Below are positions 43,964 to 56,482 of a DNA stretch of 64,000 nt, piece after piece. Origin of the DNA: Poa pratensis (Eukaryota > Streptophyta > Magnoliopsida > Poales > Poaceae); NCBI GenBank assembly GCA_947311845.1, contig CAMZMU010000027.1:43054853-43118852 (forward strand). The letters are read 5' to 3'. Each line of letters starts with the position of its first letter. The stretch's first letter is position 1. The notes under the pieces are model-generated. The model searched no databases. It had not been told where the DNA came from and worked only from the letters and a program-made list of their open reading frames with translations. The position numbers were made by a program, and so were the translations under genes.

Positions 43964-45357
43964 TGATGACCCACAAGTATAGGGGATTGCAACAGTCTTC
44001 GAGGGAAGTAAAACCCAATTTATTGATTCGACACAAGGGGAGCCAAAGAATACTTGAGAGCCTTAACAGCGGAGTTGTCAATTCAGCCGCACCTGTGAAT
44101 AGTCATGCTCGACACAGATTATCAGTAGCAACAGTTTTATAGCAGTAGTAGCGGTGAAATAATAGCAGCAGTAAATAGAGACAGCAGTAGTGATTGCAGT
44201 AAACAGTAGGATTAAAACACTGTAGGCATAGGGATGGATGAACGGGTGCTGCATGGATAAGATAGCTCATATAATAATCAAGACATAGGCATTGCAGATA
44301 ATAATGATAAAGCATCCAAGTACTAAGTAAACATAGGCATGTGTTCCGTATATAGTCGTACGTGCTCGCAATGAGAAACTTGTACAACATCTTCTGTCCT
44401 ACCAGCCGGTGGCAGCCGGGCCTCAAGGGAATCTACTGGTAATTAAGGTACTCCTTTTAATAACGTACCGGAGCAAAGCATTAACACGCCGTGAACACAT
44501 GTGATCCTCACATCGCAGCCATTCCCCTTGGCTGTCCCAATTATTGTCACTTTGGGACCTCGGGTTTCGGACAACAATATGTGTATACAACTTGCAGGTA
44601 TGATCAATAAACAGTGCATATCATTATGAAACAATAACATGTTCAGATCTGAAATCATGGCACTCGGGCCCTAGTAACAAGCATTAAGCTCAACAAGTTG
44701 CAACAACATCAATAAGCACTAACAATGGATACTAGGCACCATGCCCTAATGATCTTATAACTTATTACATGAACAATCTCATCCAATCCCTACCATCCCC
44801 CTCAGCCTACAGCAGGGAATTACTCACACATGGATGGGGGAAACATGGATGGTCGATGGAGAAGTGTCGGTGATGATGATGGCGATGATATCCTCCAATT
44901 CCCGGTCCCGGCGGAGTGCCAGAACGGAGTTTCTGGTCTCCGAAATAGGTTTCACGATGGCGGCGGCGTACGGTGATGTTTCTGGATGAAGTGGACGACC
45001 CCCTCGCGTTTTAGGTCAGAGAGGGTTATGTAGTCGAAAGGGGGCTCGGGGAGGTGTCCGAGTCGCCCTCCTCATAGGCTGGCGCGGCAGGCCCCTTGGC
45101 CGCGCCACCTGTGGTTTGGGCCACTCGTGGCCCATCTCCGCCTCCCCTTCTGGCTCCGTGAGTCTTCTGGTAAAATAGGAGGTTTGCGATCTTTTCTGGT
45201 GTTTTCCCGAAAGTTGACTTTCTGCACAAAAACAAGACACCGAGCCAATTCTACTGAAAACAGCGTTAGTCCGCATTAGTTGTATTCAAAACACACAAGT
45301 TAGAGGTAAAACAATAGCAAAAGTGTTCGGGAAAGTAGATACGTTTTGGACGTATCA
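43964..45357 (-). repeat. Element 3 3' LTR
   Basis: Plus-strand TGATGACCCACAAG to GGACGTATCA, 1394 bp. It is very similar to 55101-56477 and clearly different in places from the element 1 LTRs, so the two elements belong to subfamilies. Where element 1 has TATAAATA, this subfamily reads CTCAAGTATTC. Confidence 0.95.
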
Positions 45358-45372
45358 ACTCCCCCCAAGCTT
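45358..45372 (-). other. Element 3 polypurine tract
   Basis: Minus strand AAGCTTGGGGGGAGT, identical to that of element 1. Confidence 0.88.
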
Positions 45373-47257
45373 AGCTTATTGCTTGTCCTCAAGCAATTCA
45401 GTTAACAACTGAGTGCGATAAAAGACTTTCACGAACACATTTGCTTCGTATGATGCATATATTCTCACTATATGGACAAATGCTTAGGCAATTCAAGATG
45501 AGGCAAATGCAAATAATGTCACTCAATAGGCATGTAAACTATGAAAAGATACCAACATACTAATAGCGACAAACATGAAACATATTAATTCACAAGATTG
45601 TAATGCTCATAATAGGATATGATAAGATGATATCTCGCTTGCCCGTTTTTGTACAGCAAAACATAAATGCCCAGGCACCTCTGAAGTTCATGGGAAGACT
45701 AGAATCAAAGATATCAAAGATAAAAGCATCAAAGTTATGTCACCATTAACCACATTCTGGGACAAGCACATTACACTAAGAATGACAACTATGCTCTCGA
45801 GAAAGTGCTCAAAGAAAGGATGGTGACTCATAATGAAAGTAAAAGATTGGCCCTTCGCAGAGGGAAGCAGGGATTATCATGTGCTAGAGCTTTTTATTTT
45901 TAAAATAGAAGCAAAATTGTTTTGGGAAGTGTTTGTTGTTGTCAACGAATGGTAGTGGGTACTCTAACCCCCTTGCAACCAGACTTTCAAGAGCGGCTCC
46001 CATGAAGAATGTTATTTCTACCAGCAAGGTAGATCATCCCTCTTCTCTTTTGTTTACACATGTATTTTACTTTCATTATGGGTGACACTCCCCCCAACCT
46101 TTGCTTGCACAAGCTATGGCTAACCGAATCCTCGGGTGCCTTCCAACATTCACATACCATGAAGGAGTGTCTATTTGCAAATTAAGTTGCTTACTGATAA
46201 ATCAGGGCAAAACATGTGAAGAGAATTATTGATGAAAGTTATAATTAATTGGGACTGGGCACCCCGCTGTTAGCTCTTTTTGCAAAATTATTGGATAAGC
46301 GGATGTATATGCCACTAGTCCATTGGTGAAAGTCTGAATGACAAGATTGAAAGATAAAACACCACATACTTCCTCATGAGCTATAAAACATTGACACAAA
46401 TTGAGAAGTACTTTGAAGGTTTTAAAGGTAGCACATGAAAATTTACTTGAATGGTTCGAAATGCCATGCATAGGTATTTATGGTGGACACTTTGGAATAA
46501 CTTGGTTTTCATGGTTTTGGAAGCACGAGCAGCATTCCCGCTCAGTACAAGTGAAGGCTAGCAATAGACTGGGAAGCGACAATCAAGAGAGCAATAACCG
46601 TCATAATCATGCTTGCGACAAAATGAAATTAATTGAGGCATAAAAGTGATACAAGAACTCTGAGTCAAAATAAATCATCAAGGCTTAATTGACTTTTGTT
46701 TTTCAGTCATATGCATGCATGAGCATGTGCCAAGTCAATTCGAATGAATTATTCAGAGGAGGATACCACAATGTCATACCCTCTATGAATAGAACAATGC
46801 AAGCAAACATCAACATAACATGCTACCACTATTAATAAATTGGGACCGATCATGAGAGAACAAGAACTACTAAGCATCCACTAAATGACATATACCTCAC
46901 ATGAACCAACTAAGCATGCTCACATAGATGAGTATATGTACAAAAATGAAAACAAATAGAGTTCATACCAGCCTCTCACCCCAACTCGAGTTGTTGTAAA
47001 TCATCCTTATTGCTTTTTCACTTGTGTTGCTTCGAATGATAAGATTGAAAACCAAGCTCCTTCGGAGTCACGGATGGCTGTCCAACTCTGAAAAGACTAT
47101 ACAAAACCAAAAAGAAACAACAAATATTTTTGGGTTTTCGAGTTTTTGAAACAAGAGCAAAAAGAAACAAACAATAAAGCAAAATATTTTTAGATTTTTG
47201 AATAACAAACCGAATTTTAAAACTAAGCAAACTAATACTGAAACTTAAAGAAACAAA
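45373..47257 (-). other. Element 3 3' non-coding region (first part)
   Basis: Colinear with 12203-13976 of element 1. ORFs such as 46401-46643 recur there (13127-13471) but have no domain. It continues at 49394 after H4. Confidence 0.75.
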
Positions 47258-49393
47258 TCTACACTACTTATAAAAGAGAGAACATTATCTTTCCTATGTC
47301 CACCAAACCAAACGTACACAGTTCAACCAGCACCCTTAGATCTTACCCACTTAAACCAATCTAACTGTCCATATTGATTTAATCATCTCACAATCAACTC
47401 AACGGCCTGGATGTATCCTGTTGACCAGGCAGAGGATGTTCCTGCCGATATTTTCCCGCTGCGCGTCCCCCGTTAACCGTCCACACGCTTAATTTGGAAA
47501 CCTCATATCGCGCAATCAACAACCGATTGATTTGGGAAACACCTCTGCAATTTATCACGGCAAGACCTTCCTTCTCTACTACTATATAATTTTCATCTTA
47601 ATGGCTAATTAATTGCCCCCACTAATTTCACTCCTCCTTAATTTCCTACCCTTCATGTTCACCGTTCTCATCTACCGATCTACGCCCCACAGGCCACAGG
47701 TACAGCGTCGCGGCTCCTTCCATCCTCACGCACTACGCTGGTCGCGTCCTAGCCACGTCTCGGCCGCACTCTTACCAGCACTTCTGCTGTCTCCTATCTA
47801 AATTTTGTCCCGCGCCTCCGTGCCGTGCCGCCTAGGGCCTATGGCCGCGCGATGGCTTGAGGGCGTACGGCAGCGGCGGATTGGGGCGTGTGTTGATGAC
47901 ATGAACTTGAGTTTTAATGGGGGTGAAGGATTTATTCTTGTGCTTTATTGGTGTTCTGCTACTACGATGAAACAAGATGTCATTTTGCCCTTTGTGCACG
48001 AACTCAGGATCAAAAGGTATTGCCCTGTGTTATTATTTTGCTTATTGATGCACATCTAAAACTAAAACAGTTTTCGTAATGCTACTATGTCGTATGAGAT
48101 TGGAAGGTTATCGGCATCAACAGGTTAGATAGGTAGTTGAATTCTATGGAGTTTTTGCACCTTGATTCAGATAGTCAGTTCAGCCTAAAGAGGAGAGGTG
48201 CTTGTGTATATATTTGGATAATCTCAGATCATACTAAATCTTTGGTTCTTTTCCTCGGTTTAGTTGTGCATGAACAAGATGCTAATTAACGTATTTCTGT
48301 TTTAAAAAAATAGGACATGTTATCTATCGAGTTTTTACCAGAATTTCCGTTGACAGCAAGATGCACACAAATCTATGTTAATAATTGAATCGATTGTGGT
48401 CAATGCAGGAAGATGACCTCCGAGAGAAGTTGAAGCCGGGTATGAAAAGTTTGGAATTTTCTTACCGTTAGCAACCAAGTTTGGTCGCTCAGCAAGAAAA
48501 ACGCCAATTTTGGCCTTTTGGTCCTCTTGTGTGCTTTGTTGTCGTGGAGATTTCAGAGTGTTTGGGTTCTCAATAGTCGACCGCAAGTTCAGCATCCATG
48601 ATGCATGATGGTTAATGGTAAGATATTTAGTAAGTGGCATTTTCCTGTTTTTGAACTGAATCTAATCATCTATTCTTTACGGTGAGATGCTCCTGCTCTG
48701 CTCTGTCATCTTTCCCAATGCAGATAATACATGACGTATGAGCACAGATAGTTTTCTTCCGAAATAGATAGCAAAGTATTCTCAATTTATATCACATGTT
48801 TCTTTGTTCTGTCCATCCTTCTTAAATTGTGAATTCTGAATTTCTGATGGCACCCCACTGAGGTCAAGCGCCCCTATATCTTACCGACACTTCTTAATTA
48901 TCTCTTTCTCTTTAGAAAAACAAATGATGTACCTACACATGTAGTGGTTATTTATAATTACCTTTATGGTACATCTCCTTGGTGCAGGTTGATCGGTTGC
49001 TCAGTGGCAGAGTTAGCACCTGACGAATCTGGGTGGCTGCCCGGGCTCGGACGACAAGCTTTCGCTTGAGAAGCCATGCACTGTTGGTTAGAAAAATCTG
49101 GATTTGTTTTGCGGAAATCGCAAACAAATACTGCGAAGACTTAAGCAATAATGTGAAGACTTCACAATATGTGCTGTTTGATGTAAGACCGTAGGGAAAG
49201 TCTGTGTGATTACTCATCCTATTACATAAAAGAATTATATGTGTCTTATGAAATTGCATATTCATCTGGTATGCTGCTTTTAAACTATCACGTTTATTCG
49301 GGATTATGTAAACTAAGAAAGGTTTTTATGTTTTGATTTTTTTATTGTAGTATTAATTTATTATGACGTGCGTTGCACGTGCAAAGCAACTAG
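47258..49393 (+). mobile_element. Helitron H4 (2136 bp), plus strand, inside element 3
   Basis: It starts TCTACACTACTTATAAAAGA and ends with the hairpin ACGTGC-GTT-GCACGT, then GCAAAGCAACTAG at 49393. It has A before and T after. Element 1 gives the empty site (AAACAAA|TAAAGAG near 13977). The 3' end belongs to a different family from H1-H3. No Rep/helicase is seen. The part at 47610-48060 is somewhat GC-richer, but no gene is recognised. Confidence 0.95.
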
Positions 49394-49783
49394 TGAAGAG
49401 AAACAACATAAATATTTTTGGTCTTTTTGTGTTTTGGAATGCAGCAATAAAAGTTAAACAATTAAAAAGAAAGAAAGAAAGAAAACTACAACATGGATAT
49501 ACAAAGTATCGACAAGATATGATATGTAAATAAATGAGTGAGATGTCGATATACCTCCCCCAAGCTTAGGCTTTTGGCCTAAGTGGAGGCTAATAATAAC
49601 GCGGGTAGGAACTCTAAGCCGGCGGGTCATAATGGGCGTGCTCAACATCCGGCTCCGCTGAGGAAGATGAGGCAGAGGGTCCAGCATCCCCAGGATAGGG
49701 GCGCGAGCCCCCAGTCCCGGAATACTGAGTGGAGTCCTCGTCCGCCCATTCTCCATCATCCTCTGTGTGCAGGGCATGATCCC
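49394..49783 (-). other. Element 3 3' non-coding region (second part)
   Basis: Continues the sequence interrupted by H4. A PPT-like GCTTGGGGGAGG (minus) lies near 49555-49566. The C-terminal half of the Athila-type ORF found in element 1 is missing here, so a deletion separates the two copies. Confidence 0.65.
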
Positions 49784-50212
49784 TCAAGTATGCATCGAAT
49801 TCATCCTAGGTGACTCATATAGGTCCGTCAGATGCTTGGGTTGCCCATGTATCTTCCCTCGTGATCCCCATTGCGGCACCCTAATTGCTGCACAAAAAGC
49901 ATCAAAAGGCAAGTGGACACTTTTGTTGTAAATTTTATAGTGAACCATAGGGTTAGGTGAAGACCAATCAAATCTAAATTCCTGTACCACAGACACAGTT
50001 AACTTTGCATATTGGTAGGGTTCTCCCTCTACAAAATCACTCAATCCTGTATTAGAGACAAGAGTATGAAAATCGCGCAAGATCCCTGAACTTCTCATGA
50101 ATTCCAAGCATGGATAGTAGGATGGAAACACTCCTTCTTCACGATGGATCCCCATAACCTCAGGAACCACCAATTCATATTGATTTAGTTGGTGTTCATT
50201 TCCCTCCATCCT
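49784..50212 (-). pseudogene. Athila-type second ORF of element 3, N-terminal part (truncated)
   Basis: Exon 2 starts at 50212 and an ATG at 50209 opens MEGNEHQLNQYELVVPEV. YAKLTVSVVQEFRFDW and VHYKIYNKSVHLPFDAFCAA match the first half of the element 1 ORF. The second half (the PAIRYF and GGIVASR blocks) is deleted and the frame ends MNSMHT. Function unknown. Confidence 0.72.
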
Positions 50213-50431
50213 CTGAAATTTTGACACATATCATAAAAATTATCTTTGAAGCATACAAATGAAGGGAACTACTATATGGACTTGCTAGAGGACTAAACAT
50301 GCATCAAAACTGATTATATCAACATAGAACAAGCATGCATACTCACTTAACAAGTCACCTACAGCAGCAAAATACTCAAGGTATACTTTACTAAACAAAA
50401 TTCTACTTGGATACATGGAGGAGTCACATAC
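50213..50431 (-). other. probable intron upstream of the second ORF (element 3)
   Basis: TCAG|GTATGTGAC (donor, 50431) and AATTTCAG|AGG (acceptor, 50213) bound 219 nt. Both signals are kept in element 1. Confidence 0.62.
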
Positions 50432-50986
50432 CTGAGAGCAATTGCCCCAAATCTCAGCAGCTGAGATGGGCTGAACAAAGAGATCGAAATCGCGACGAAG
50501 AACAGCAAAAACTCGAGTGTGAGAGAGAAAACGAGCTGAGTGATGCAAGAGGAAGAAGTGGTAGGTGGGGGAACTGTTGGAGGGCCAAGGGTGCCCCACC
50601 TCAGTGGCTGGCGCGGCCAAGGAGGCAGCCGCGCCACCATGTGGTTTGACCCCATGGTGGGTCCCCTTGGTCAGCACCAGGCACTCCCACGATGCTTTTT
50701 GAAAAATAGGACCAATGGTATAATTTTTACAGAGTTTTGAAAACTTTCAATTTACACGAAATCTGGATATTTAAATTAATAAAACTTGGGTAGAAAAATT
50801 ATTTTTAAAATTCAAAACAACTAAACTTTTGCAACCTAATTATCACTACAGGAGGTAAAACAAGGTTGAAGAAAGAAATGCTGTTTAGCTCTTTCATGTA
50901 TGCGAATACATTTGATAACAAGGTTGATCAAGTCTTGGCACCAAATAAATTTACATGACACAAATGATTTAAACATCATGAAACAC
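50432..50986 (-). other. Element 3 spacer between protease and second ORF, with GC-rich leader
   Basis: No RT or integrase sequence. A GC-rich leader-like stretch is at 50560-50690. Colinear with 15496-16080 of element 1. Confidence 0.65.
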
Positions 50987-51951
50987 TCATGTTACCTTGT
51001 ATTGTATTGATATGGATCCAATCATAATGTTTTGATATCCTTCTTGATGATCATATATAGGGCAATCAATACTTCCCACTTTGATAGTTTTAAAATTGGA
51101 GATGGTATTGACTCCATAAATCTTGTCAACTTTCTTGGGGAAATAAACAGTATGTTCTTTATCATTAACATTGAAAGTTACTTTTCCTTTATTACAATCA
51201 ATAACAGCACCTGCAGTATTTAGAAAAGGTCTTCCAAGAATAATAGACATATTATCATCTTCAGTCATTTCAAGAACAACAAAATCAGTCAAAATTAAAT
51301 AATTGTTAGCCACTTGAACAGGGACATCCTCACAAATGCCAACATGAACAGCAGTAGATTTATCAGCCATTTGCAAAGATATATCAGTAGGTATCAATTT
51401 ATCAAGATAGAGTCTCTTATAGAGAGAAAAAAGGCATAACACTAACTCCTGCTCCCAAATCACATAAAGCAGTTCTAACATAATTATTCTTGATGGAGCA
51501 AGGGATGGTTGGTATACCTGGATCTCCAAGCTTCTTAGGAACCTTGCCATTGAAAGAATAATTAGCAAGCATAGTAGAAATTTTCTCATTAGGAATTTTC
51601 CTCTTGTTAGAAACAATATCTTTCATATACTTTGAGTAAGGAGTCAATTTAATAGCATCAGTCAAAGGAATTTGCAAGAACAAGGGTTTCATCCATTCAC
51701 AAAATTTATTATAATGTTCTTCTTCCTTTGATTTTAGTTTCTTAGTTGGAAAAGGCATTTGCTTTTGAACCCAAGGTTCCCTTTCATTACCATGTTTCTT
51801 AGCAATGAAGTCTTCTTTAGTGTACTTTGTGTTTTTAGTATGTTTTTCAGGTTCCTTTTCACTAACTTCTTTATCAAGAGCATCATTTTTATCCTTATCA
51901 CTATCAAGTTCATTACCACTTTCAGTTTCAGCATCAGAGATAGATATACTA
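50987..51951 (-). pseudogene. Element 3 retropepsin-like protease region
   Basis: On minus, a Lys/Glu-rich linker is followed by FCEWMKPLFLQIPLTDAIKL, TALCDLGAGVSVMP (active-site DLGA) and ILGRPFLNTAGAVIDCNKG. One extra base after VMP shifts the frame near 51425. The frame ends SISIQYKVT at 50987 with no RT after it. The upstream end is the H2 insertion. Confidence 0.88.
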
Positions 51952-53085
51952 CTAGCAAAATGCCCGTGCGTTGCAATGGGCCTATATAAAATTGTTGGAG
52001 ATATCAACTGAATTACGTTAAAATATATTCATTACATTTTCTGAGTGCGCTGCAACCAGCCTATAAAAATGAGATATTAATTGAATTATGTCAAAACATT
52101 TCATTGCAATTTCCAATAAGTTTATTGCCGAGTCACTTGGTCCAAATAAAATGAAACTCTACATACTTCAGAAAGAAACTGCTGAGTTTTTTTTGTGGAG
52201 TGTCTTTGCTACAGTGCTCAAAGATTGAACATTACATTTAATTAAATCAGTATGATGAAATGTCACTAAAGATGTATTTCTTTTCCGGTTTTCAGAAGGG
52301 TGAGCAAATTGAACTCGTGACTTAGACTAAAAAAACATAAAGATAAAAAGAACAAGCTAAGCTCCGTCGCCTCCTGAAATCTTAAATTTACAATGCCAAC
52401 ACACCTGTTTATAGAGAAAGAAAGCAATAAGAGGTTCTAAAGATACTTAATGTGCTAATCATAGGGACCTTAATTCCTTACTCCCTTGTATCCGCAACTC
52501 ATACAATTCACTGCTTCAAGATTTTAAGTGGTGAGAGGCAATTTTGCATCTTCAAGTTAACATGTACTATACCACAGAATGTCGGCTGATCACTTCTCAT
52601 AATTGCCCTTCTGGTGCAGTGTCGGCATTGATTCACCAAATCTGTCTGTTGCATGTTTTACCTCGCTGATGTCGCTAGTGCTTAGAAGATTTTAGAGATT
52701 TTTTTTACACTATAGAAGAGCTACCAAAGGGCAGACCGATGCATACTAATAACTCACGTAGGCATGTACCAAAGGACAGATCGATGCCTATATGATGTAT
52801 TTTGATCGCTAGCTTTTTCGCGTGTCGTGCGTGTACGTACCGATCGGGAGTATTTTTTTTTTGAGTCCTTTTTTTTGCATTGATTTTTTTTGGCATCTTT
52901 TGATTGCTATTGTTACCGATCGAGATTCCTTTTAATCATAGCTTTTTTTCCGTGTCGTGCGTGTACTTACCGATCGGGAATCCTTTTCTCGCTACTGTTA
53001 CCAATCGGGGCTGCAGAAACTCACGACGTACCAAACGGACGAAATTTTTGGAGGAAGAAACACTACTCGTATTATATAGTACAGA
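51952..53085 (-). mobile_element. Helitron H2 (1134 bp), inside element 3
   Basis: On minus it starts TCTGTACTATATAATACGAG at 53085. It ends with a GCCC...GGGC hairpin around CATTGCAACGCA, then ATTTTGCTAG at 51952. It has A before and T after on minus. The empty site is in element 1 (ATATACTA|TTAGGATC between 18194 and 18195). No coding domain is seen. Confidence 0.95.
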
Positions 53086-55012
53086 TTAGGATCATTAACA
53101 GTTTCAGAGGATTCTACAACATTTTTATGTTTCTTCGTCTTCTTTTTCTTAGAAGGAGAAACTGGATTTTCAGCTAGTTGAGAATCTTGTTCAATTCTTT
53201 TAGGATGCCCTCAGGATATAAAGGATCCTGAGTATGAGCTCCACTTCTAGTGCTAACATAGACAGGTTTTAATTTTTCTTTAGAAGCATTGGCTAACATG
53301 TCTTGTTGCACTTTAGTGAGTTGATCAATTTGAGTTTGAACCATATGGAAATATTTAATAAGAAACTGGATTTTCAGCTCGTTGAGAATCTTGTTCAATT
53401 CTTTTAGGATGCCCTCAGGATATAAAGGATCCTGAGTATGAGCTCCACTTCTAGTGCTAACATAGACATGTTTTAATTTTTCTTTAGAAGCATTGGCTAA
53501 CATGTCTTGTTGCACTTTAGTGAGTTGATCAATTTGAGTTTGAACCATATGGAAATATTTAATAAGCATCTTAACATCATTGGAGGTTCTCTCCACAATA
53601 TCATGCAACTTACTAATAGATTGAGAGTTTTCATGCAAATGATTCTCTACTCTCATATTAAAATTATCTTGTTTAATAACATAATTATCAAATTCATCTA
53701 AGCATTGATCAGGTGGTTTAGAGTAGGGAATATCTCCTTCATCGAACTTGTGGAGAGAGTGAACCTCAATTATGGATGGATGAGGAATTGGCTTACACAA
53801 ATCTTCAATAGGTGGAAGGTTCTTCACATCTTCAGATTTAATACCCTTCTCAATGAGAGTCTTCTTGGCCTCCTCATTGTTTCATCATTCAATTCAATCA
53901 TACCTCCCCTCTTCTTTGATATTGGTGTCGGTGCAGGTGTGGGGGTCGGCGCAGGTAGAGTCCAATCATCATAATTCTGGCTGATTTTAGCCAATAATTC
54001 TTCAGCTTCATCAGGGGTTCTTTTCCTGAAAACACAACTAGCACAACTATCCAGATATGCTCTAGATTCAATAGTTAGTCCACTGTAAAATATATCAAGT
54101 AGATCATGCTTTTCCAAATCATGTCCAGGCCGAGCTCTGATAAGAGAGCAAAACCTTGTCCATGCCTCTGGAAGTTTCTCTTCATCTTCCTGGTCAAAGT
54201 TATAAATTCTCTGCAAAGCATCATGTTGAGCACTAGCAGGGAAATATTTCTGAAAGAAAACATTAAGCAAACCAGTAGGACTAGTAATAGAACCAGGAGG
54301 CAAGTTGTTATACCAAGCTTTAGCATCATCTTTTAATGAGAAAGGAAAAATCTTAGCAACAAAATAGCTACGCTTCTTGATATCATCAGAAAATAAACCA
54401 CTCAAAGTAGAGAGCTCATTCATGTGCTCTACAGCACTTTCACTCTTAGTTCCACAAAAAGGAGTTTTCTCAACAATAGATATATGAGATAAATCAAGAG
54501 AAAAATCATAATCCTTATCTTTAATGTTTATAGGAGAAGTGGCAAACTTAGGATCAGGTGACAACTTGTATTTAACAGCATGTTGTGCAAGAAAATTTCT
54601 AATATTACTTTCACCAGTAGTAGCATTACATTTATCAATAAAATCATCATCAAGTTCCACATAGTTTCATCAGGATCATCATCACAAGTATAATCCCTTA
54701 ACTCAGGTGAATAAACAGGAGTAGTAGGACTTCCATTAGGTGTTCTAGTATTTTCAAGTTGTTTAGACCTAGCAATAGCATCATCTAAAAGTGGACCTAA
54801 TGAAATACTCTCATCAATCACAGTAGAAGCATCATCAATATTATCAGAGGCAATTTCAGATTCAGCAGTAGTACCAACATGTGAAGATTGTGGTGGTGTA
54901 ACAAGTTACTCAATACAGATGGTGAGTCAAGAGCAGCAGAGGTACTAAGTGTCGTACCTTTTCTTGTAGTGGATGGCAATACACGGACCCTCTCATCACG
55001 AGCTTTACCCAT
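53086..55012 (-). pseudogene. Element 3 gag (frameshifted, with internal duplication)
   Basis: Start MGKARDERVR at 55012, 60 nt from the primer-binding site. Frame breaks lie near 54905, 54665 and 53825. The core gag domain is open for 278 codons (54660-53824): MNELSTLSGLFSDDIKKRSY, AKAWYNNLPPGSITSPTGLL, FQKYFPASAQHDALQRIYNF. Next comes a 217-codon frame (53827-53174) with a coiled-coil part and an in-frame 204-bp duplication. The gag-protease reading frame is then cut by H2. Confidence 0.92.
53158..53565 (-). repeat. 204-bp in-frame tandem duplication in gag
   Basis: Copies 53158-53361 and 53362-53565 are nearly identical. The unit is 68 codons and includes FHMVQTQIDQLTKVQQDML and STRSGAHTQDPLYPEG. 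Element 1 has a single copy at about 18260-18470. Confidence 0.92.
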
Positions 55013-55071
55013 GATGAATAAATTTCAGCGAGCAATATAGATCACAAGTGAACTCACAAATAAAGCTATGT

Positions 55072-55089
55072 TCCCCGGCAACGGCGCCA
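55072..55089 (-). other. Element 3 primer-binding site
   Basis: Minus strand TGGCGCCGTTGCCGGGGA, 11 nt from the LTR end. Confidence 0.88.
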
Positions 55090-55100
55090 GAAAATAGTCT

Positions 55101-56477
55101 TGATGACCCACAAGTATAGGGATCGCAACAGTCTTCGAGAGAAGTAAAACCCAATTTATTGATTCGACACAAGGGGAGCCAAAGAATACTTGAGAGCCTT
55201 AACAACGGAGTTGTCAATTCAGCTGCACCTGTGAATAGTCTTGCTCGACACAGATTATCAGTAGCAACAGTTTTATAGCAGTAGTAGCGGTGAAATAATA
55301 GCAGCAGTAAATAGAGACAGCAGTAGTGATTGCAGTAAATAGTAGGATTAAAACACTGTAGGCATAGGGATGGATGAACGGTCGCTGCATGGATAAGATA
55401 GCTCATATAATAATCAAGACATAGGCATTGCAGATAATAATGATAAAGCATCCAAGTACTAAGTAAACATAGGATGTGTTCCGTATATAGTCGTACGTGC
55501 TCGCAATGAGAAACTTGTACAACATCTTCAGTCCTACCAGCCGGTGGCAGCCGGGCCTCAAGGGAATCTACTTGTAATTAAGGTACTCCTTTTAATAAAG
55601 TACCGGAGCAAAGCATTAACATGCCGTGAACACATGTGATCCTCACATCGCAGCCATTCCCCTCGGCTGTCCCAATTATTGTCACTTTGGGACCTCGGGT
55701 TCCGGACAACAATATGTGCATACAACTTGCAGGTATGATCAATAAACAGTGCATATCATTATGAAACAATAACATGTTCAGATCTGAAATCATGGCACTC
55801 GGGCCCTAGTGACAAGCATTAAGCTCAACAAGTTGCAACAACATCAATAAGTACTAACAATGGATACTAGGCACCATGCCCTAATGATCTTATAACTTAT
55901 TACATGAACAATCTCATCCAATCCTACCATCCCCCTCAGCCTACAGCAGGGAATTACTCACACATGGATGGTCGATGGAGAAGCGTCGGTGATGATGATG
56001 GCGATGATCTCCTCCAATTCCCCATCCCGGCGGAGTGCCAGAACGGAGTTTCTGGTCCCCGAAATAGGTTTCGCGATGGCGAAGGCGTACGGTGATGTTT
56101 CTGGATGAAGTGGACGACCCCCTCGCGTTTTAGGTTAGAGAGGGTTATGTAGTCGAAAGGGGGCTCGGGGAGGTGTCCGAGTCGCCCTCCTCATCGGCTG
56201 GCGCGGCAGGCCCCTTGGCCGCGCCACCTGGTGGTTTGGGCCACTCGTGACCCATCTCCGCCTCCCCTTCTGTCTCCGTGAGTCTTCTGGTAAAATAGGA
56301 GGTTTGCGATCTTTTCTGGTGTTTTTCCCGAAAATGACTTTCTACACAAAAACAAGACACCAAGGCAATTCTGCTGAAAACAGCGTTAGTCTGCATTAGT
56401 TGTATTCAAAACACACAAGTTAGAGGTAAAACAATAGCAAAAGTGTTCGGGAAAGTAGATACGTTTTGGACGTATCA
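55101..56477 (-). repeat. Element 3 5' LTR
   Basis: Plus-strand TGATGACCCACAAG to GGACGTATCA, 1377 bp, the partner of 43964-45357. Confidence 0.95.
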
Positions 56478-56482
56478 AGGGG
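56478..56482. repeat. Element 3 target site duplication, right (AGGGG)
   Basis: Directly after GTATCA, identical to 43959-43963. Confidence 0.93.

Larger units (their letters stand above)
43964..56477 (-). mobile_element. Element 3: sister copy of element 1, with TSD and two Helitrons inside
   Basis: The LTRs are 43964-45357 and 55101-56477, with a perfect AGGGG TSD. The order on minus is primer-binding site, gag, protease, intron and Athila-type ORF, non-coding 3' part, polypurine tract. As in element 1, RT, RNase H and integrase are absent. H2 (51952-53085) and H4 (47258-49393) inserted later. Without these the element would be about 9.2 kb. Confidence 0.96.
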
